Assembly: GCF_021155775.2 (NCBI RefSeq) | Contig: NC_060235.2 | Coordinates: 39,038,607-39,102,606, forward strand | Length of the DNA stretch: 64,000 bases | DNA from: Neodiprion pinetum | Taxonomy: Eukaryota; Arthropoda; Insecta; Hymenoptera; Diprionidae | Direction: 5' to 3' | Made by a program: the position numbers and the translations under genes | The notes under the pieces: model-generated | What the model saw: only the letters and a program-made list of their open reading frames with translations | The model's database searches: none | What the model was told of the DNA's origin: nothing | Shown: positions 49,279 through 62,860 of the stretch, one piece after another | Position numbering within the stretch: the first letter of the stretch is position 1 | How the letters are laid out: the number at the start of each line of letters is the position of its first letter

Positions 49279-50225
49279 ATCTACTAAGTAGGAGTTCTTA
49301 TTTTATAACCGATCGTCGCGGGTTACTGAACTATGAAAAATTAAAAAATCAGAACGAATGTTAAAATTTTATTCGCGTAATTTGCAGAAGTAGTCAAAAT
49401 AATCGTGAGGAATAACTGTGAAAATGTATATGAATTTTTACCGCCTTTCAAATTAACAGTGCCAAGGTCCAAGCTTGTTGTAAATCTACTGTATTTTTAT
49501 TTTATTTCCAGACATTCAACGGAAATTTTTTTTTTCACGGTATATTCCTCCTGTTAGGAAAAAATTCATCAAGCAATCAATTATTCAAACGTGTAAGCTC
49601 CTTTTGATTTTACGAGCGTTTAAGTTTTATTGCTTTTGTTATACCGATCATTTTTATCAAGTTCAATCGACACGCAAGTCGGTGATCTTGCGACTCGCGC
49701 TCTTTGTACTTGTATACGTGTATCGTCATATTTACAATAATGTCTGTGTGTATTTGCGAAATGGCGACAGATTCAGATATACAGGTACTTTCGAGGTAGT
49801 TATGTCGTCGAGACTTCCTTAAAACTCGAATTTATGTGCATCCGAACAGAACAACTTTTTTGGGCGCGATCAAAAAAAAAAAAAAACCAGAACTCTTAAA
49901 CGGAAAGGTTAAAATTTGAATTCGTACAATGTGCCGAAGGCAAAAAAAAAATTGTAAACACTGCTTACTTGTGGAAAAGTTGTCTATTGAAAAGAGAAAG
50001 ACGACGAATCGCTGGAGAATATTAGTTTGATGAAATTTCAATATCGCGTTTCGAGTAATAGTCGTGGGGGGGAGGGGGGGGGGGGGGGGGGAGGGATCCG
50101 TGTCCCATTTCTAATTTAATATAAAACAAAATAATAATAAATAATAAAGAAAAAATAAAAAATTTGTTCAATATCGTGCAAAATACAAGAAATAGCGAAT
50201 CGCTTGAGACTGAGCGGCGGAGCCG
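49279..50225. other. Gene-poor stretch with a G-rich tract
   Basis: A G-rich run (GGGGGGGAGG followed by about 16 G) lies at 50066-50092. No gene recognised. Confidence 0.55.
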
Positions 50226-51125
50226 TTAACACGAGGGTACGAGCTGGTAGCGCTCGTGTTGAACTAACGGCTGACCAGTTTCACTTGAAAATTGGGCGTC
50301 CGAAACGAGGAGCCGAGAGCCGTTGGGATGATTAATTCTAAGCCGCGTGTACGGAGGCAGAGTCGCGAAACGATATCTTTCACAAGGGTCGCGCGACGGA
50401 GACGGAAAGCGGCAAGGGTCGTGGGCGGGGGGCGAAGGGGGGGGGGGGGGGGAGAGGAGAGGGAGGAGGAGGAGGAGGAGGAGGAGGAGGAGGAGGAAGG
50501 GACGAAGGAACGGAGTTGCGCGCATGCGCGCGCGCGACAATCGAGCGGGGTGTACAACTACCTGCGGCAACGAAAAGAAGATAGAGCGAGAATACGGGCG
50601 AACGTAGAGACGGACAGAATTAATATATACATCGAAATTTCCCATTCACTCGACCGGCTCTCAAATATTGTTATACGCTGCTATAACGGGCGTGAAAGAA
50701 TTTTTTCGAGGCCGATCCGAGACATCGTGCAGCGGCGAATTACCCAACTCGCGCAATATTGCGAAGCTGTGCGCATGCGCGCTCGATCATCAGCGTTGAT
50801 TAGACCCGCGCAGTTTCAAGAGCTGTTTCGTCGCACGTACCAACCGATTGGCACAGCCTGCAGCACAGCGGTTGAAGGGAGTCGAATGGAGGGATCGAAC
50901 GATCTTTGGACCCGAAAACGAGCGTTGCCTCATCTCTCCGGTCTGGTCAAATATTGTTAGTATACACAGAATTTTGCGACTCATCGCCTTGTCGATGATC
51001 CCGCATAACTTCGCGTCTCCGGGGTCGAAGCGGAGACGAAATTTAGAGAAAAGAAATACGGCGGGAGAGGTCGTTGCCGGATTTAGGATCGCAAAAAATT
51101 TGGTTAAGCGAAAACGTGATTAGAG
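50226..51125. promoter_or_regulatory. GC-rich island with two GCGCATGCGC (NRF-1/Ewg-like) motifs
   Basis: This is the most GC- and CpG-rich segment of the right half. It contains a poly-G run (about 50437-50451), a (GGA)n tract (50462-50498) and the palindrome GCGCATGCGC at 50520-50529 and 50771-50780, which matches the core of the NRF-1/erect-wing site. A 222-codon plus-strand frame crosses it but is built from the repeats (poly-E/R) and looks like chance. A promoter or 5' exon is plausible; the strand is unknown. Confidence 0.4.
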
Positions 51126-53513
51126 TATGAAAAGTCGCGGCTGAGTCAAGCTTCGAGTTAAATACAAATTGCAAAGCCTCGTGGTACTGCAGGATAATAA
51201 TCTTTGAAAGAGGTTAATTTTTAACAAATCGTATCAATGAAGTCCGAGGAATTTCTTTTACTCACTCTAAAATTTATATCGCTCGGCCGATTCCGATGAG
51301 CATTATGTAGCTATTATCTTATCCGTACCGTAAATGAATTCTCCGCAACTGATAATCGGAATTTTAGATTTTGTGTGATAGGAACGTTGCACTCTTTGCA
51401 GAATCACACGTAAGTTTCATCGTGCAAATATTAAAACAACCCTCTGTAAAATATCAACTTTACCCAAACAATATTTCGACTGACTGGAAAAAAAAATGTA
51501 TATAATATTATACTTTAGAGAATTTCATTTGTGAGTAAAATAAATTATTTATCGGTCAACAACCATTATTTACAACAATGCGTGATTTCTGTGGTACATT
51601 GTTAGTTAGGGAGGTGTTTGGAATTCAAATCTTATTCATTTCTTTTTCTCCGACGTGTGAAATTTTTCGATTTCATTCAATTTTGTCGGTCTAGCTTTGC
51701 AGTTGCATTTCTTGATGGATCCGACGGTTACCTTGGAAGGTGCAATCGCCGCCAGAAATATCGTTGCGCAATCTCTACACGTTTCCTTTGCACGCACGCA
51801 TTCATACATTCACAGGATATTTGGTGTAACGACGTTACGAGCCGTACAACGAAGAGGAGCATCGAATCCGTTTACACTTTTTTCAGATCCAAAGAACTCC
51901 GTCAACTTTTTTACTCGCGATGATTTGTAATTTGTATATTATTACTTACCGTTGTTTTTTTTTTTTTTTTAAACCGCAATTGGAACTGTATACGAATTAC
52001 AGAACGATATTAACACACGTTCCAGAATGTTGAATAAAGATTGGCATAAAACTTCGGAACGAACAACCTTGACATTCTAAACAAGTTTTGAAATGAAACG
52101 TTCCGTTTTACACATTTTGCTGGAAACTTGAGAATGTAAAGAAAGAAAAAAACAACATAAATTGCCAACTCTTGGAGAGAAAATTTCGAGACGAATCGTA
52201 GTCTAGCTTTACAGACTGTGTCGTCAAATTTCTTCATCGGGTTGTTCCCATTTATTTTCTCTACATTTCAATCCTCATGAAATTGTATGATAAATTGAGC
52301 AAAGAGGTATTGCAACGTACATACGTTAGAAGGATCAATTATCAATGGTTTAAAGACGCGCAGAATGTTCGTTGTGAAAGAGCGAATATTATGAAAGGCG
52401 TGTGTATACTGCATATAATACATTATACCTACATACATGTATAATGTAAAAACGTAAAACATACGTCTACACATGTTTATAATTTTATTTCTTTTTTTTC
52501 CGCAAATACTCGTTGCCAATACTCGCCAAAGATATAATTTTGAAACGGGATTCTCCTAGCAATTAGAGAGAATTTCAAACGTTTTCTTCCAACCCAACCA
52601 TCTACAATATAACTGCCTATACGCCTGAGGTGAGATAAAATAATTTACACCGAGTTAAAATATATAAATTCCTTTTTTAATCAACGCGAAATTATTCACT
52701 TATATATACAATTCACTTCTTTCGATCCCAACGATTTTCCGAATCAAGTATCGGACGGTGGTGTCGAAGATTTATGGATGATAAATCCTCAACTCCTCAA
52801 GTCACAAGATAATTAGCATTCCGCATGTACGTTATAATGTATAAATTACTTGATTTTTTTTTTTTTTTTCCTTTTCCCCTCTTATTTTACACCATATTAC
52901 GCGTACTATTCATTCGCGTGTATCAAAGATATGACTCAGAGAGTTGACGAAGTCGGAACTACGATGAGTTGTCAGATTTTTTTCCTTTTTCCCCTATTCT
53001 ATACGATATAGTCGATTGTATATTAATAACTAAACCGATGATTGTCGAAAAACAATCGTACGGAAAAGTATTGTGAAAAAAAGAATGTTACTTCTCTATC
53101 CCTCTCTCTCTGTCTTTAGTAACAAGCAGTAACGTTCGACAGGCTTAACGTTGGTGCTATTATATGAAAAACGTTGTTCATTTAGTAACTTCAGAATCAC
53201 ACGACGATTACAATATATCCGTAACAGGTTTCCGTAATTTGAGATTAAAAAAAAAAAAATAAAAAAAAAATAAGAAAATAAAATCTTTTTTCTCCTTTCT
53301 TTATACGGCTAAATTGGCTTCTACGACGAAAGAGCGTCTAATCAGGATTGTCCGGGGTTTACGATCATCGTCAATCGTTATGTCATCCGTCATTTTTGGA
53401 CCCTCGTCAGTATGTGCTTAGGAGATAATATTTTCCAGACTTGATTTTAGTTAGCGTCGTATATGTATAGTCAACGTTTCGTACCTTCGGTCACGCGGCT
53501 AGATCCGGCTTCA

Positions 53514-53515
<2 letters not shown>

Positions 53516-53577
<62 letters not shown>

Positions 53578-53578
53578 C
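53516..53578 (+). repeat. (TC)n microsatellite
   Basis: About 30 TC units with two interruptions near the right end. Confidence 0.95.
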
Positions 53579-54346
53579 TCTTTTTTTTCTCGTCTTCCAA
53601 CCGAACATCACCGAAAATCTTCAAGGACGTTGAAACGGCCACTCGCTGGGATAATTCCTACACCTATAAATGTTTTTACCTGCAAAGAATATAAGAGAGC
53701 AATCGCGTCCAAATTCGCAGCTCTGTACTTACTCGTTAAAATTAGCGACAATACCCTAACATCTTTGCGAATTAGGATCGTATTTCTTCATGCCGGAGCG
53801 TAAATGCCCGCTCTAATTACGCTTGCGTCATTCGGTATTCATTTTTTATTCACCATTTTTTTTTTTTTTTTTTTTTTTTTTCTCTCGAGACACATTTACT
53901 TTTACGACATTCAAGAAATGTCACGCCGCCGATGCGTAAATTTATCGTAACTATTGCCATCGTTATTTTTTATAATATTATTATTAACTACCTGAATTTA
54001 TATTTCTACATTTATTCCGTATCGTATTTTCCGACCTCAATCAATATTACCGCGTAAATTATTCCCTGTTTTTTTGAAAGGGAAAAAACAAAAAAAAAAA
54101 AAAAAGTTCATGCACTCAATGTTTCTGCTCGTTCATATTCTCTATTCTTTTTTTCTATACTTCTCGTTTTTATTTTCATTCGTACATGTAATATTTAAGT
54201 TTTGTAATTCTTACGTAGAGATAATTTTTTTTTTTTTTTACATCAAGATCAAATAAATTAATCGCAATAGTTCGAATCTACATCTATGTATAATAAGTAT
54301 ACGATTATCGTTTTTCAGAAAGTTGTTGCAGAGCCGAAATAGAACG

Positions 54347-54348
<2 letters not shown>

Positions 54349-54390
<42 letters not shown>
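54349..54390 (+). repeat. Poly-A tract (about 41 A)
   Basis: A long A homopolymer with no retroposon-like body or target duplication visible beside it. Confidence 0.9.
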
Positions 54391-54394
<4 letters not shown>

Positions 54395-55450
54395 AAAATA
54401 AACAAATAAATACATATCGTTAGGTCCAATGACTTTGCCTCTCGCCTTGTTTATTCTTCGAGCATTTCGTACTCTTCACACCGTCCGCATGTGCGCGGTG
54501 TGTAAAACCACAGCGTAATAAAGACAATAATTCTTACAGAGAGATAAACGAACGATTCATATCTTAAGGTTTCCACATTTTTTCCCCTTCTTTTCTTTTT
54601 CCTACTTTTTCATTAGTCGAATTATGAAATACACGCGGCCACCTGTTAATACCTTACCATATATAATTCGAGTTTTATCCAGGTCATATTCCCTACCAAC
54701 GATCCGCCGATTCGATGTCCATACATACGTAAAATATGTAAGAGGCATGTGTATAAACTGCATTGTACATCTTTGTCGCAAATTATAGTACATGTATATG
54801 CAAAGTATATATACGAGAGCCTTCGGATTGCGCACGGTGTACAATAATATTCCTTTCTCTTTCGCGATTGTGTGTGTGTGTGTGTGTGTGTATTTTTTTT
54901 ATTCTTTCATTTATTCATTTTGTTCGTCTTCTTCTGTATTCTCGCATTTTTATTTTATTTTTTTAATTCTTTTGGTAATTCCATTCACAAGCATCCTCAT
55001 CATCATCGTCATCATCATCATCGTCGTCGTCATTATCGTCGTTACGGTAATAAATTATTTTCAGAATAATTCGGAGAATGAATTACGAACAAGACTTGAA
55101 GAATTCATAATCTAATTCATTCATACAATTACAGATCTGTCGTTGTGTATAAAAAGTGACACTTTACTTTTGATTCTTTCTCCCACTTCGCGAAACCATA
55201 GTTTATAACATAGTGGGAGATCAAAGAAAAAAAACTTATTATCCAGGCAGTCTAATATATATGTATATATATTATACATACATACATGTATATGTACAAA
55301 GCTTATTCACATATTTTTACAAAACGATGCATCCAGCCCAGCATAATTTTAACGGTCAGAATGACCTGAATGATTTTATTTTCCAATTATGTACTATTCT
55401 GATTTTTTATTTTTTCCTTTCACTTTTTGACTTTCAGTTTCTTCTATGGG

Positions 55451-55487
<37 letters not shown>

Positions 55488-55592
55488 TTTTTATATACAG
55501 CTATCGTAATGTTGCATCCAAACAAGACCGTCCTCTACGTAATATTATTATACACATATATTTTTGATAATATGTGTACGTATAGAGTTCAC

Positions 55593-55614
55593 CATAAAAT
55601 ATCTATTACCAATG

Positions 55615-55664
<50 letters not shown>

Positions 55665-55771
55665 CATGAATCATTAATGTGAAATTTCTCAAAATTTTTG
55701 TAATCGTCGTAAAGTTCACATATTATACAGGGTGATATGTCAATAATATTGGTAATAGATGTTTCATGATA
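55593..55771. repeat. Inverted repeat around a (TA)n tract
   Basis: CATAAAATATCTATTACCAA (from 55593) is matched in reverse complement by the sequence ending near 55771 (TTGGTAATAGATGTTTCATG), with about 31-base arms at about 85%. The interior holds (TA)n at 55620-55661. This may be a small TIR element. Confidence 0.55.
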
Positions 55772-55785
55772 AACTGCATATATAT

Positions 55786-56261
55786 TAGAGTGTTTCAAAA
55801 AAACCGACTATTTTTTTTTTTTTCGAAGAACATTGAAAAATCTTCCGAGTGTCCCTCAAAAATGACCTCGGTAAAATGTGAGCTCTTAATATTGATATTT
55901 AGAGGAGGCGATTATTAATTTTCTATTTCCCATTCAAATAACATGGGAACATTTTTTTTTTAAATTTAGAATTTTATTACTCGAAAACGAATCAGTGTGA
56001 AGATATAAACAAAACGTGTTCTTGTAGGAAATTTTACGCTCTACAAAAAAGATCTGAATAAAGATTTGCGTAAGGTAAGTCGTTTCGGAGTTATCAGGCC
56101 TCAAACGTCGAACCGTTTGAAACAATGATGTTATTAATTTATAAATGCTACAAAATTGACTCATGTCGTTGATTAATGAAATTTATTAATTGACATTTCA
56201 TTGGAAGTCTATAGTTTTGTAGCATTTATAAATTAATAACATCATTGTTTCAAACGGTTCG
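55786..56261 (+). mobile_element. Family P member 3, ending in a 47-bp perfect hairpin
   Basis: It starts TTAGAGTGTTTCAAAAAAACC and carries the family words GAGCTCTTAATATTGATAT and TTTTACGCTCTACAAAAAAG in the same order as members 1 and 2. At its right part, arms 56109-56155 and 56215-56261 are exact reverse complements (47 bases), with a 59-base loop that itself has an inverted ATTAATGAAATTTATTAAT-like core. Confidence 0.65.
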
Positions 56262-59200
56262 ATGTATATATATATATAAATGTATAAAATGTTCAGGTAT
56301 ACTTACGTGCGCAATATTTGGAAGATATCGATTTGCTAAAGTTGGGGAGAACGTTCTAATCTTGTTACTTAGAATACAGGTTATAAAATTACGATTCTTT
56401 CAAAATATTACCGTTAAAAGTAACAAATGAAAAGAAAAAAAAAAAGAAAGAAAAAACGATAAAAAAAAAAAAAAAAAACAATTTAATAGCGGTTAATTTG
56501 CGTTGCTGTAACATTCATTTACGTTATCTATATCGTTATAACGGGGCTTCGAACTTCCACGTTTATAAGTGTAGATGACTTATCCGATTTGGAATTTGAA
56601 TGTTTTTTTTTTTTTTTTTTTTATTTTGTTTACCATCTTTTTTCAATTTAGTTTTTACACATTATCCGTGATTGATGCGTGTCTGGATCCGGTTTTCGTA
56701 CACACCGGCCTACCAATACCAGAACCTTTCCCTAAACTGATCGGCAAGGTTGTTATCCGCAGCGTTCCTACGCTAGCCTGCAAACCGATTATGCGTAGGT
56801 GCGTCTGCATGTTTTTTTTTTTTTTTTTCCATTTTAACTTGTAAAAAAAAAAAAAAAAACAATTTGCTTAACGAAGGAACAAATTGACGAACGAACGAAC
56901 AGAATTTCGGATGGGAAAAATTGGAAAATCAGTCGATAATAATTAATCAGCACAGAACTCGGATGCTTTGACCGAAAGAACAGGTGTGGAAGAATATTTA
57001 CCTACTTCTTCTCTCCTATTTCTGTTAAACGTTGTTGTATAGAAATTAATATTCCACGTTTGCTCGTGTATAAATAATAATATAAAACTTTTCCCAAGCG
57101 ATAAATAAAAAGTCCCCCGTTCCCCCCACGATGTGAATTCATTGATTTTTTACACTTCTTTTAGATCAATGCAGGCACAGACGAATAGTGGACTGGAATA
57201 TTCCACCTTGAAATACCGGTATAATAGTTGCGTAGCCAACCCACGATATTTAATATGTCCATATGGTCGGTAAAAATAAGACTATTAGTTTGAAAATTTT
57301 CACTTCCTGATGGTGGTAATATATGTTTGTTGTTTATTCATTGTTCGTCTTACGCTCGGAACGAATCGAGGCGTTTGAAGAAATACGCGGAATAATCTTT
57401 GGAATTGTTATTGTTCGACCGATTAAAATTGAAATAATTTATCGTGTGATAAATGTAGAAAAAAATCATCGTAACGTGTGCGGTTTTATGAATAGTTGAT
57501 AATAATTTTTTTTTTTATTTTTCCACTTTTCTTGTGCCTTTTATCATTTTTCATTTTTTGCTTCAGCAAGAAATTCTCCTATCATTCTCGCGCATGACGA
57601 CGAGTAGTATTCTTCATTCTTATATCGCTTCGCAAGCGTAAAAAATGACGTACGTAATATCAGCTTTTACATAAAATAATTACGAATATTCACCATCGTC
57701 GCGAAATGCGGTAAATTATTTATTGCATCGACTACCGTCTTGTTATATTTCTGTTTTTACGTGAACGACGATTTATCCGTATATAATTTACGTTTAACGA
57801 TGATGCCTGAAAAATCAATCGATCTTTCAAATTTTCCAGCTTCTTTTACACCACACGATTTGCATCGGCGTTGTAGAAAATATTAATTATCAAATTTTTT
57901 TCACGATTTACAATTTTTCATCACAATCGATTACTCTTTAATCGAACATGACGACGCAGACGAATTGCAATGATGTAAAATGTACAGGCATTACTGGCAA
58001 AAGGTGTAAATCAACGTTAGCATCGTGACTTTTGTTTTTTTTTTTTTTTTTTTTTTTTTTACAATGCACAGCGCAAAATACTTTTTGCGACAAATTTTTT
58101 TAACGAGGGTATTTCCCGTTTTCATATAAATATACTCGTTATAGCCACAATAATTCGATACGTCGTGGATCGATTTGCAAACTGCGAAGGCCAATGCGCG
58201 TTTTTCGGCTTGATTCATTCTAAATAATTCTAGTTCCCTCGTCGATTCTACACCACAAAGGTTAAACCGATCTCGGATAATGTTCGGTTTCCGTCAACAA
58301 CGTCGTCGACCATTTATTCCGCTTCCTGTCTGCTCGTGTTCGTTTATAATTTATTGCTCATCCTTGCGTGGGTGTCTTTAACACAAGCGGTTTTCTACAT
58401 ATTCGGAAACCTGTCCAACCGATTTTCTGTTCATTTTAAAAAGTCGGCTTTGAATTCGCAAAGATCTTGGCCAACGATCGTCTGCGGATATTGAAATTAA
58501 GATTCGTAGACGAATTGAATATCCAATCGTCGGAAGGTAACTCTAGTCACCCGGATGAAATCAATACAATCTTACATCCGTGATGAGATGAAATCGAGAA
58601 AATCGAGCAGGTATTACGATTACGATTAAAGATCATCGTTCGTAGTCAAATCACTGCGAAAATGACTGATTGCCGTTATATTTTTATAGACCATAAAATA
58701 AACGCGGGGATTTTCTGTTGTACATACATGTTTAAATTATACGTATACACGTAAATTACGATGAAGGGATTTTCAAATTACTTCTTCATATTTATCCGCG
58801 GGGGAATCACAGCCGCGTTATAATATGGCCATGTCTAATGGACTTGCGGACATTAATGCTGCGATAAACAGTAATCAATAAAATACCTGATAGATTTTTT
58901 TGCTCAAACTATATGTATTTTAATTTCGATTCTTTTTTTTTCCCAACCGTGTTGTTGGTGTTGATGTATGTACTATACATTTGTATCGTACACACATATA
59001 TCTATACTGTGTGTTGTATATTGACATTGAGGAAACAGAATCCAACCTACACGTATGTATCCTAATACCGAGTGAGCGTGTGAGAACGAAGAGTGCGTTT
59101 CTGAACAGAGTTAGTCGAAAACAAGATTGCAGGCAAAGCGCCACGCCATGTCTGGTGTTGTCCTAAATCATTAATTATTAACTCTGTATGTATTTCTATA

Positions 59201-62200
59201 CAATAAATGTAGCATAGTATCTCTACAGAATTATTGGAGCCTCATTTTTCCCGACACATTCTAACAGTTTGTTTTTTCTTACCATTCAAATATCTCGTGT
59301 AAGATTGCGTTAACATTTCGTCTGTGCGTTAACTGGTTGACCTTAACTCGTCGAGAGACGCAGTTTTTAAAAAAAATTCAATCGTTTAATTGTCTACCAC
59401 GCAAGTGTCGCCACGCAAAGAGTACGGGTAATTATTCGCATCTATCGTTAGTTTTTGCGTTTGAGAATTTAGGAAAAGAAAAAAAAAAAAAAAACGTTAG
59501 TCGACAACGACGCGGTGGAAACGATTAAGTTTGTGGATACAACATTTAATAGTTTGTTTTTCTTTGCTCGGAAGGTAAAAAAATTATTATTCTCTGCAAG
59601 GTTGATTGCTTAACAATCGGGTTTTTTTTCTTCCTCTCGCAATACTTCTTCTAATTCCCACCTTTGTCTCTGTCTCTGTCTAAAATCGACCTCACCTTCG
59701 ATTAAATCAATGTACTTTATACGAATACGATTGTTTGTAATTCGCGATTTTCGCAATATTCTTATCCCGACTATTCGTATTATCGTGCGTTTTCGTCGAG
59801 GAGGCTTCGACAACTTCGGAGACTTTGGATTAGAAATTGGGTGTAGAAGCGGACTGTTGGAAACGAAGGGAGAATGGTGAAACGTAATTGAGAAGGTCTC
59901 GGATTACGATTCTGAAATCGATCTTGATATCGTATTTCAATTTTTGCATCAAATGGGTCAAAACACTCTGCCCATTTCCCACTCATTTTACATTCTTAAA
60001 AATTTTCTCACGCAGTTCGTCACTGTTTTTTTCTCCCGAATAACCGACCACTCACCTCGTCTCACTTTCTGTACAATTCGGTGGAAAAAAGTACCCGATT
60101 AACGTAACGCGACATTGACTTTGACACAGCGGTTCGAAACGCCCGACGAAAGGTCGACGATTTCGTTTTATCATTTTTTGCCGCCGCTCAGACTTCACGA
60201 TTAATACCATATATCGATCGGTATTTGATCTATCACCTTAACGAACGTTTACAGTCGGCTAAATCCCAGTCTGCAGAGCAGTTCGCCATTGGTAACTGGA
60301 ATCTGTTTCCGTCAGCAAACGCCGTCGTTTGAAATCATTCTTATTTGTTTCAACTCAACGTGTCGCTTTGACGAAGTTAATCGCAGACAAGGAAATCGTC
60401 GTTTTTGTTTTATGCAGAAGGCCGAGCAGTGGTAGTGATTTCTTCAAGTATAGAAAATCCCTCGGAATTACCGTGCGGAAAATTTTCAGGCGAAACTCAC
60501 CCCAATGAATATTCACACCAAGCAAACAACGACTCTGAACTTACCGGATGTAACGAATAACGAGTCGTCTGATCGTACAGTCAATGACGCTAGACCCTTT
60601 TTTTTCATATATTCTGGTTTGCACAATGACGTAAATGAAAATGTTGGAACTCAGGTAGAACCGAACAAACAACTTTCCTACGGATTGCTATACTGTATAC
60701 ATTATTATAGAGATGTCGTTGTCGATAATGACCCACGCATCATCGATCCTAATGATCTTGATGGAAAAAGCCTCTGTCATTACTGCATTTGTGCAAGTAA
60801 ATAACACTGTATTAAAGCGTATGAGCCTCGAAACGTTTTGTCGACAAATCGGCACATTTCTCGAAACATCGTTGTATAATTTTTTCCCGTAATCAGCGTG
60901 TAACGTCTTACCCGCATCGAGTCTGCAAAAATTATACACACTATAGATTACCCTAGAAAATCAACATCTCGCAATCGTTGTTCAAAGACATCGCGTTATT
61001 TTTTCTTCCAACCCGTAGGTACCGTATAAATGACACGTAAAAAATCATGGAGCTTCGCGTATGCAAACGTGTTTTGAGAATGTTTGAATCGTTTGAAGTC
61101 AAACGATTTTTAACAAGTGTTTGAGATATAGCGTTGGAATTTATAATTGATAGGAGTAGCAGAAGCTGCCACCGTAACGGATAGACAATATATCATTAAA
61201 ACTTGCTGCCTGTGCAATTACGCCAGTTTTTTTTTAACACTATTACCACCCGACATGCGGCTGTTTACGATGAGCACGTTCGGTCATGTTTTCACAGGCC
61301 TTAATCACGCGCTTCTATCATTATGCGCAACGCTACAAAGGTATGCGCATATACCCTACTACACGCGTCTAAGCTCTGTAGGTGTAACATCCAGCCTGTG
61401 TCGGAGTGAAACAACGATCGGAAATTCCTTGGCGGTAAAACCGAAGGCCAAGGGTAAAATTAACAGCCTCCCTTCGCTTCCATCTTATTCGTTTCGCACA
61501 CACGTCTGCACTTCGGTATATGGGATAGACTTTGCACCCAGAGTCTTAGACTAGCTTTTCTGCGATGATCGCGTGATATTTGTAGATCCATCCTTGATGG
61601 CGGGAATCCCCGATGTCTTTATCGCGATGTTTAAACTCGCGAATTGGTTACATCTGTGTGTAAAAATAACGCGTGTTTTTGCCGGTCGTACATCAGACTG
61701 GCTGCGTCACATCCCGGAAGGATTTGAACAAAGTGACACGCCAATTTCGGACTTACGGATATCCTATGGCGTAAGGAAGACGCGCGTGTTATATTCGAGA
61801 AGAGATGCAAAATGTTCGCGGAGACAATCGCTGCTCAAATTGTCGACCAGGTTTCATTCCCGTAGAAGCACAAGCACGGGATCACGTTTTGTAAACAGCC
61901 TTAAATTCTGCGATCAATTTTATCATCTGTTAGTAATTTTACGTTACATCGCCGCGACACGAAATAAGAGAATGACCGAATTGGCAAGGAATTGTCTATA
62001 CGCGGAACACGCGGACTACTTCCTAGATCAACCGGCATGTAAAAATGATGAAAAACTATTTGTTGTATGATACGCGTTGGAAACATTGTTCAAGGTTAAT
62101 ATATTCCGAGTACGTACATACTGTGCGGTAATTGGCAGTTTGTAGGAAAATGCACGGTAGGTTACGAAATGGGGGATTCGTGGAAATATTCCAAGTGCAA

Positions 62201-62359
62201 CGTTTAATATGTTTGGATTTTTGCGCACGCAAACGTTGGTCGTATTATTCTGCAAATTATTAATTGACGACAACAGACGAGCGCAGTGGTTGGTATTATT
62301 CTAGAAAACACTTTTCCGGTGGGGTCTACAATCGTTCGCTAATATCAAGGATCTTCAAC
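56262..62359. other. Gene-poor stretch, no supported gene
   Basis: Homopolymers occur at 56459-56478, 56602-56620 and 58036-58060. A less AT-rich segment at 56660-56800 has a short open frame (LDPVFVHTGLPIPEPFPK...) I cannot identify. Between 61147 and 62070 two plus-strand frames of 135 and 165 codons are the longest in the region; they resemble no family I know and have no clear splice structure, so I do not call them genes. Confidence 0.5.
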
Positions 62360-62860
62360 TTATCGCTTACAGTGTGCACGATCGATCCTCGGCGCTCTTT
62401 TTGGTCGATAATGTCGCTCTGGATCACTTCGGATTTCTCTTTGCTGCTCGGTAAGGCAGAATCCTCTGATTCATCACTGCGCCTGGCGACGAAGCGGTAG
62501 GCAACTCATAATACATTCATATCGAGTGTTTAGTATCAGATCATCGGTTGATACCAAGCGTGGTTTCATATGAAAACCGAAACCATATTTTTCGGCTTGG
62601 CTACATTCTGTGAGAATAACTGAAGCTTTTCGATTCGGCATCCGTCTTCTCGGCGGATAAAATCACTCTGGATCCCTTCGGACTTCGTTCCACACCTCGG
62701 TAATGTAGGATTCTCGAATTCACCTCTGCGCCTGGCGAACAAGTGGCAGGCAACTGGAAATACATTTGTGTCGAACGGTTAGTATTCGACACCTTGCACC
62801 AGGCGAAGCTCCCAATGAAAGCCGATCGAATGTTGTTTTTTCTTGTTACCGCTTGTGGGG
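62360..62860 (-). repeat. Tandem duplication, period 248 bp, with open minus-strand frame in both units
   Basis: Two diverged copies (about 70-75% by eye) are anchored by CTGCGCCTGGC at 62478 and 62726. On the minus strand each reads AGTTGCCT...TCGCCAGGCGCAG, which resembles a splice acceptor. The next about 35 codons stay open and in frame in both: unit A ARRSDESEDSALP...KSEVIQSDII; unit B ARRRGEFENPTLP...KSEGIQSDFI. Unit A ends at a GTAAGC donor-like site (62365-62370). Duplicated exons are possible; a non-coding duplication is equally possible. Confidence 0.5.

Larger units (their letters stand above)
51126..55592. other. Gene-poor, microsatellite-rich stretch
   Basis: It contains (CT)n at 53516-53578, a poly-T run at 53857-53881, about 41 A at 54349-54390, (TG)n at 54869-54892, (CAT)n-like at 54994-55032, and (AAT)n at 55452-55486. 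No supported gene. Confidence 0.6.

Noticed and set aside
50292..50960. 222-codon plus-strand open frame
   Set aside because: It is built around (GGA)n and G-rich simple sequence giving poly-E/R; the rest resembles no family and other frames there are open too. Treated as a chance frame in a GC-rich island.
61147..62070. Two adjacent plus-strand frames of 135 and 165 codons
   Set aside because: No recognisable domain, no start context or splice sites, no repeat of either elsewhere in the window. They are the longest in the area but within what chance allows in this composition.
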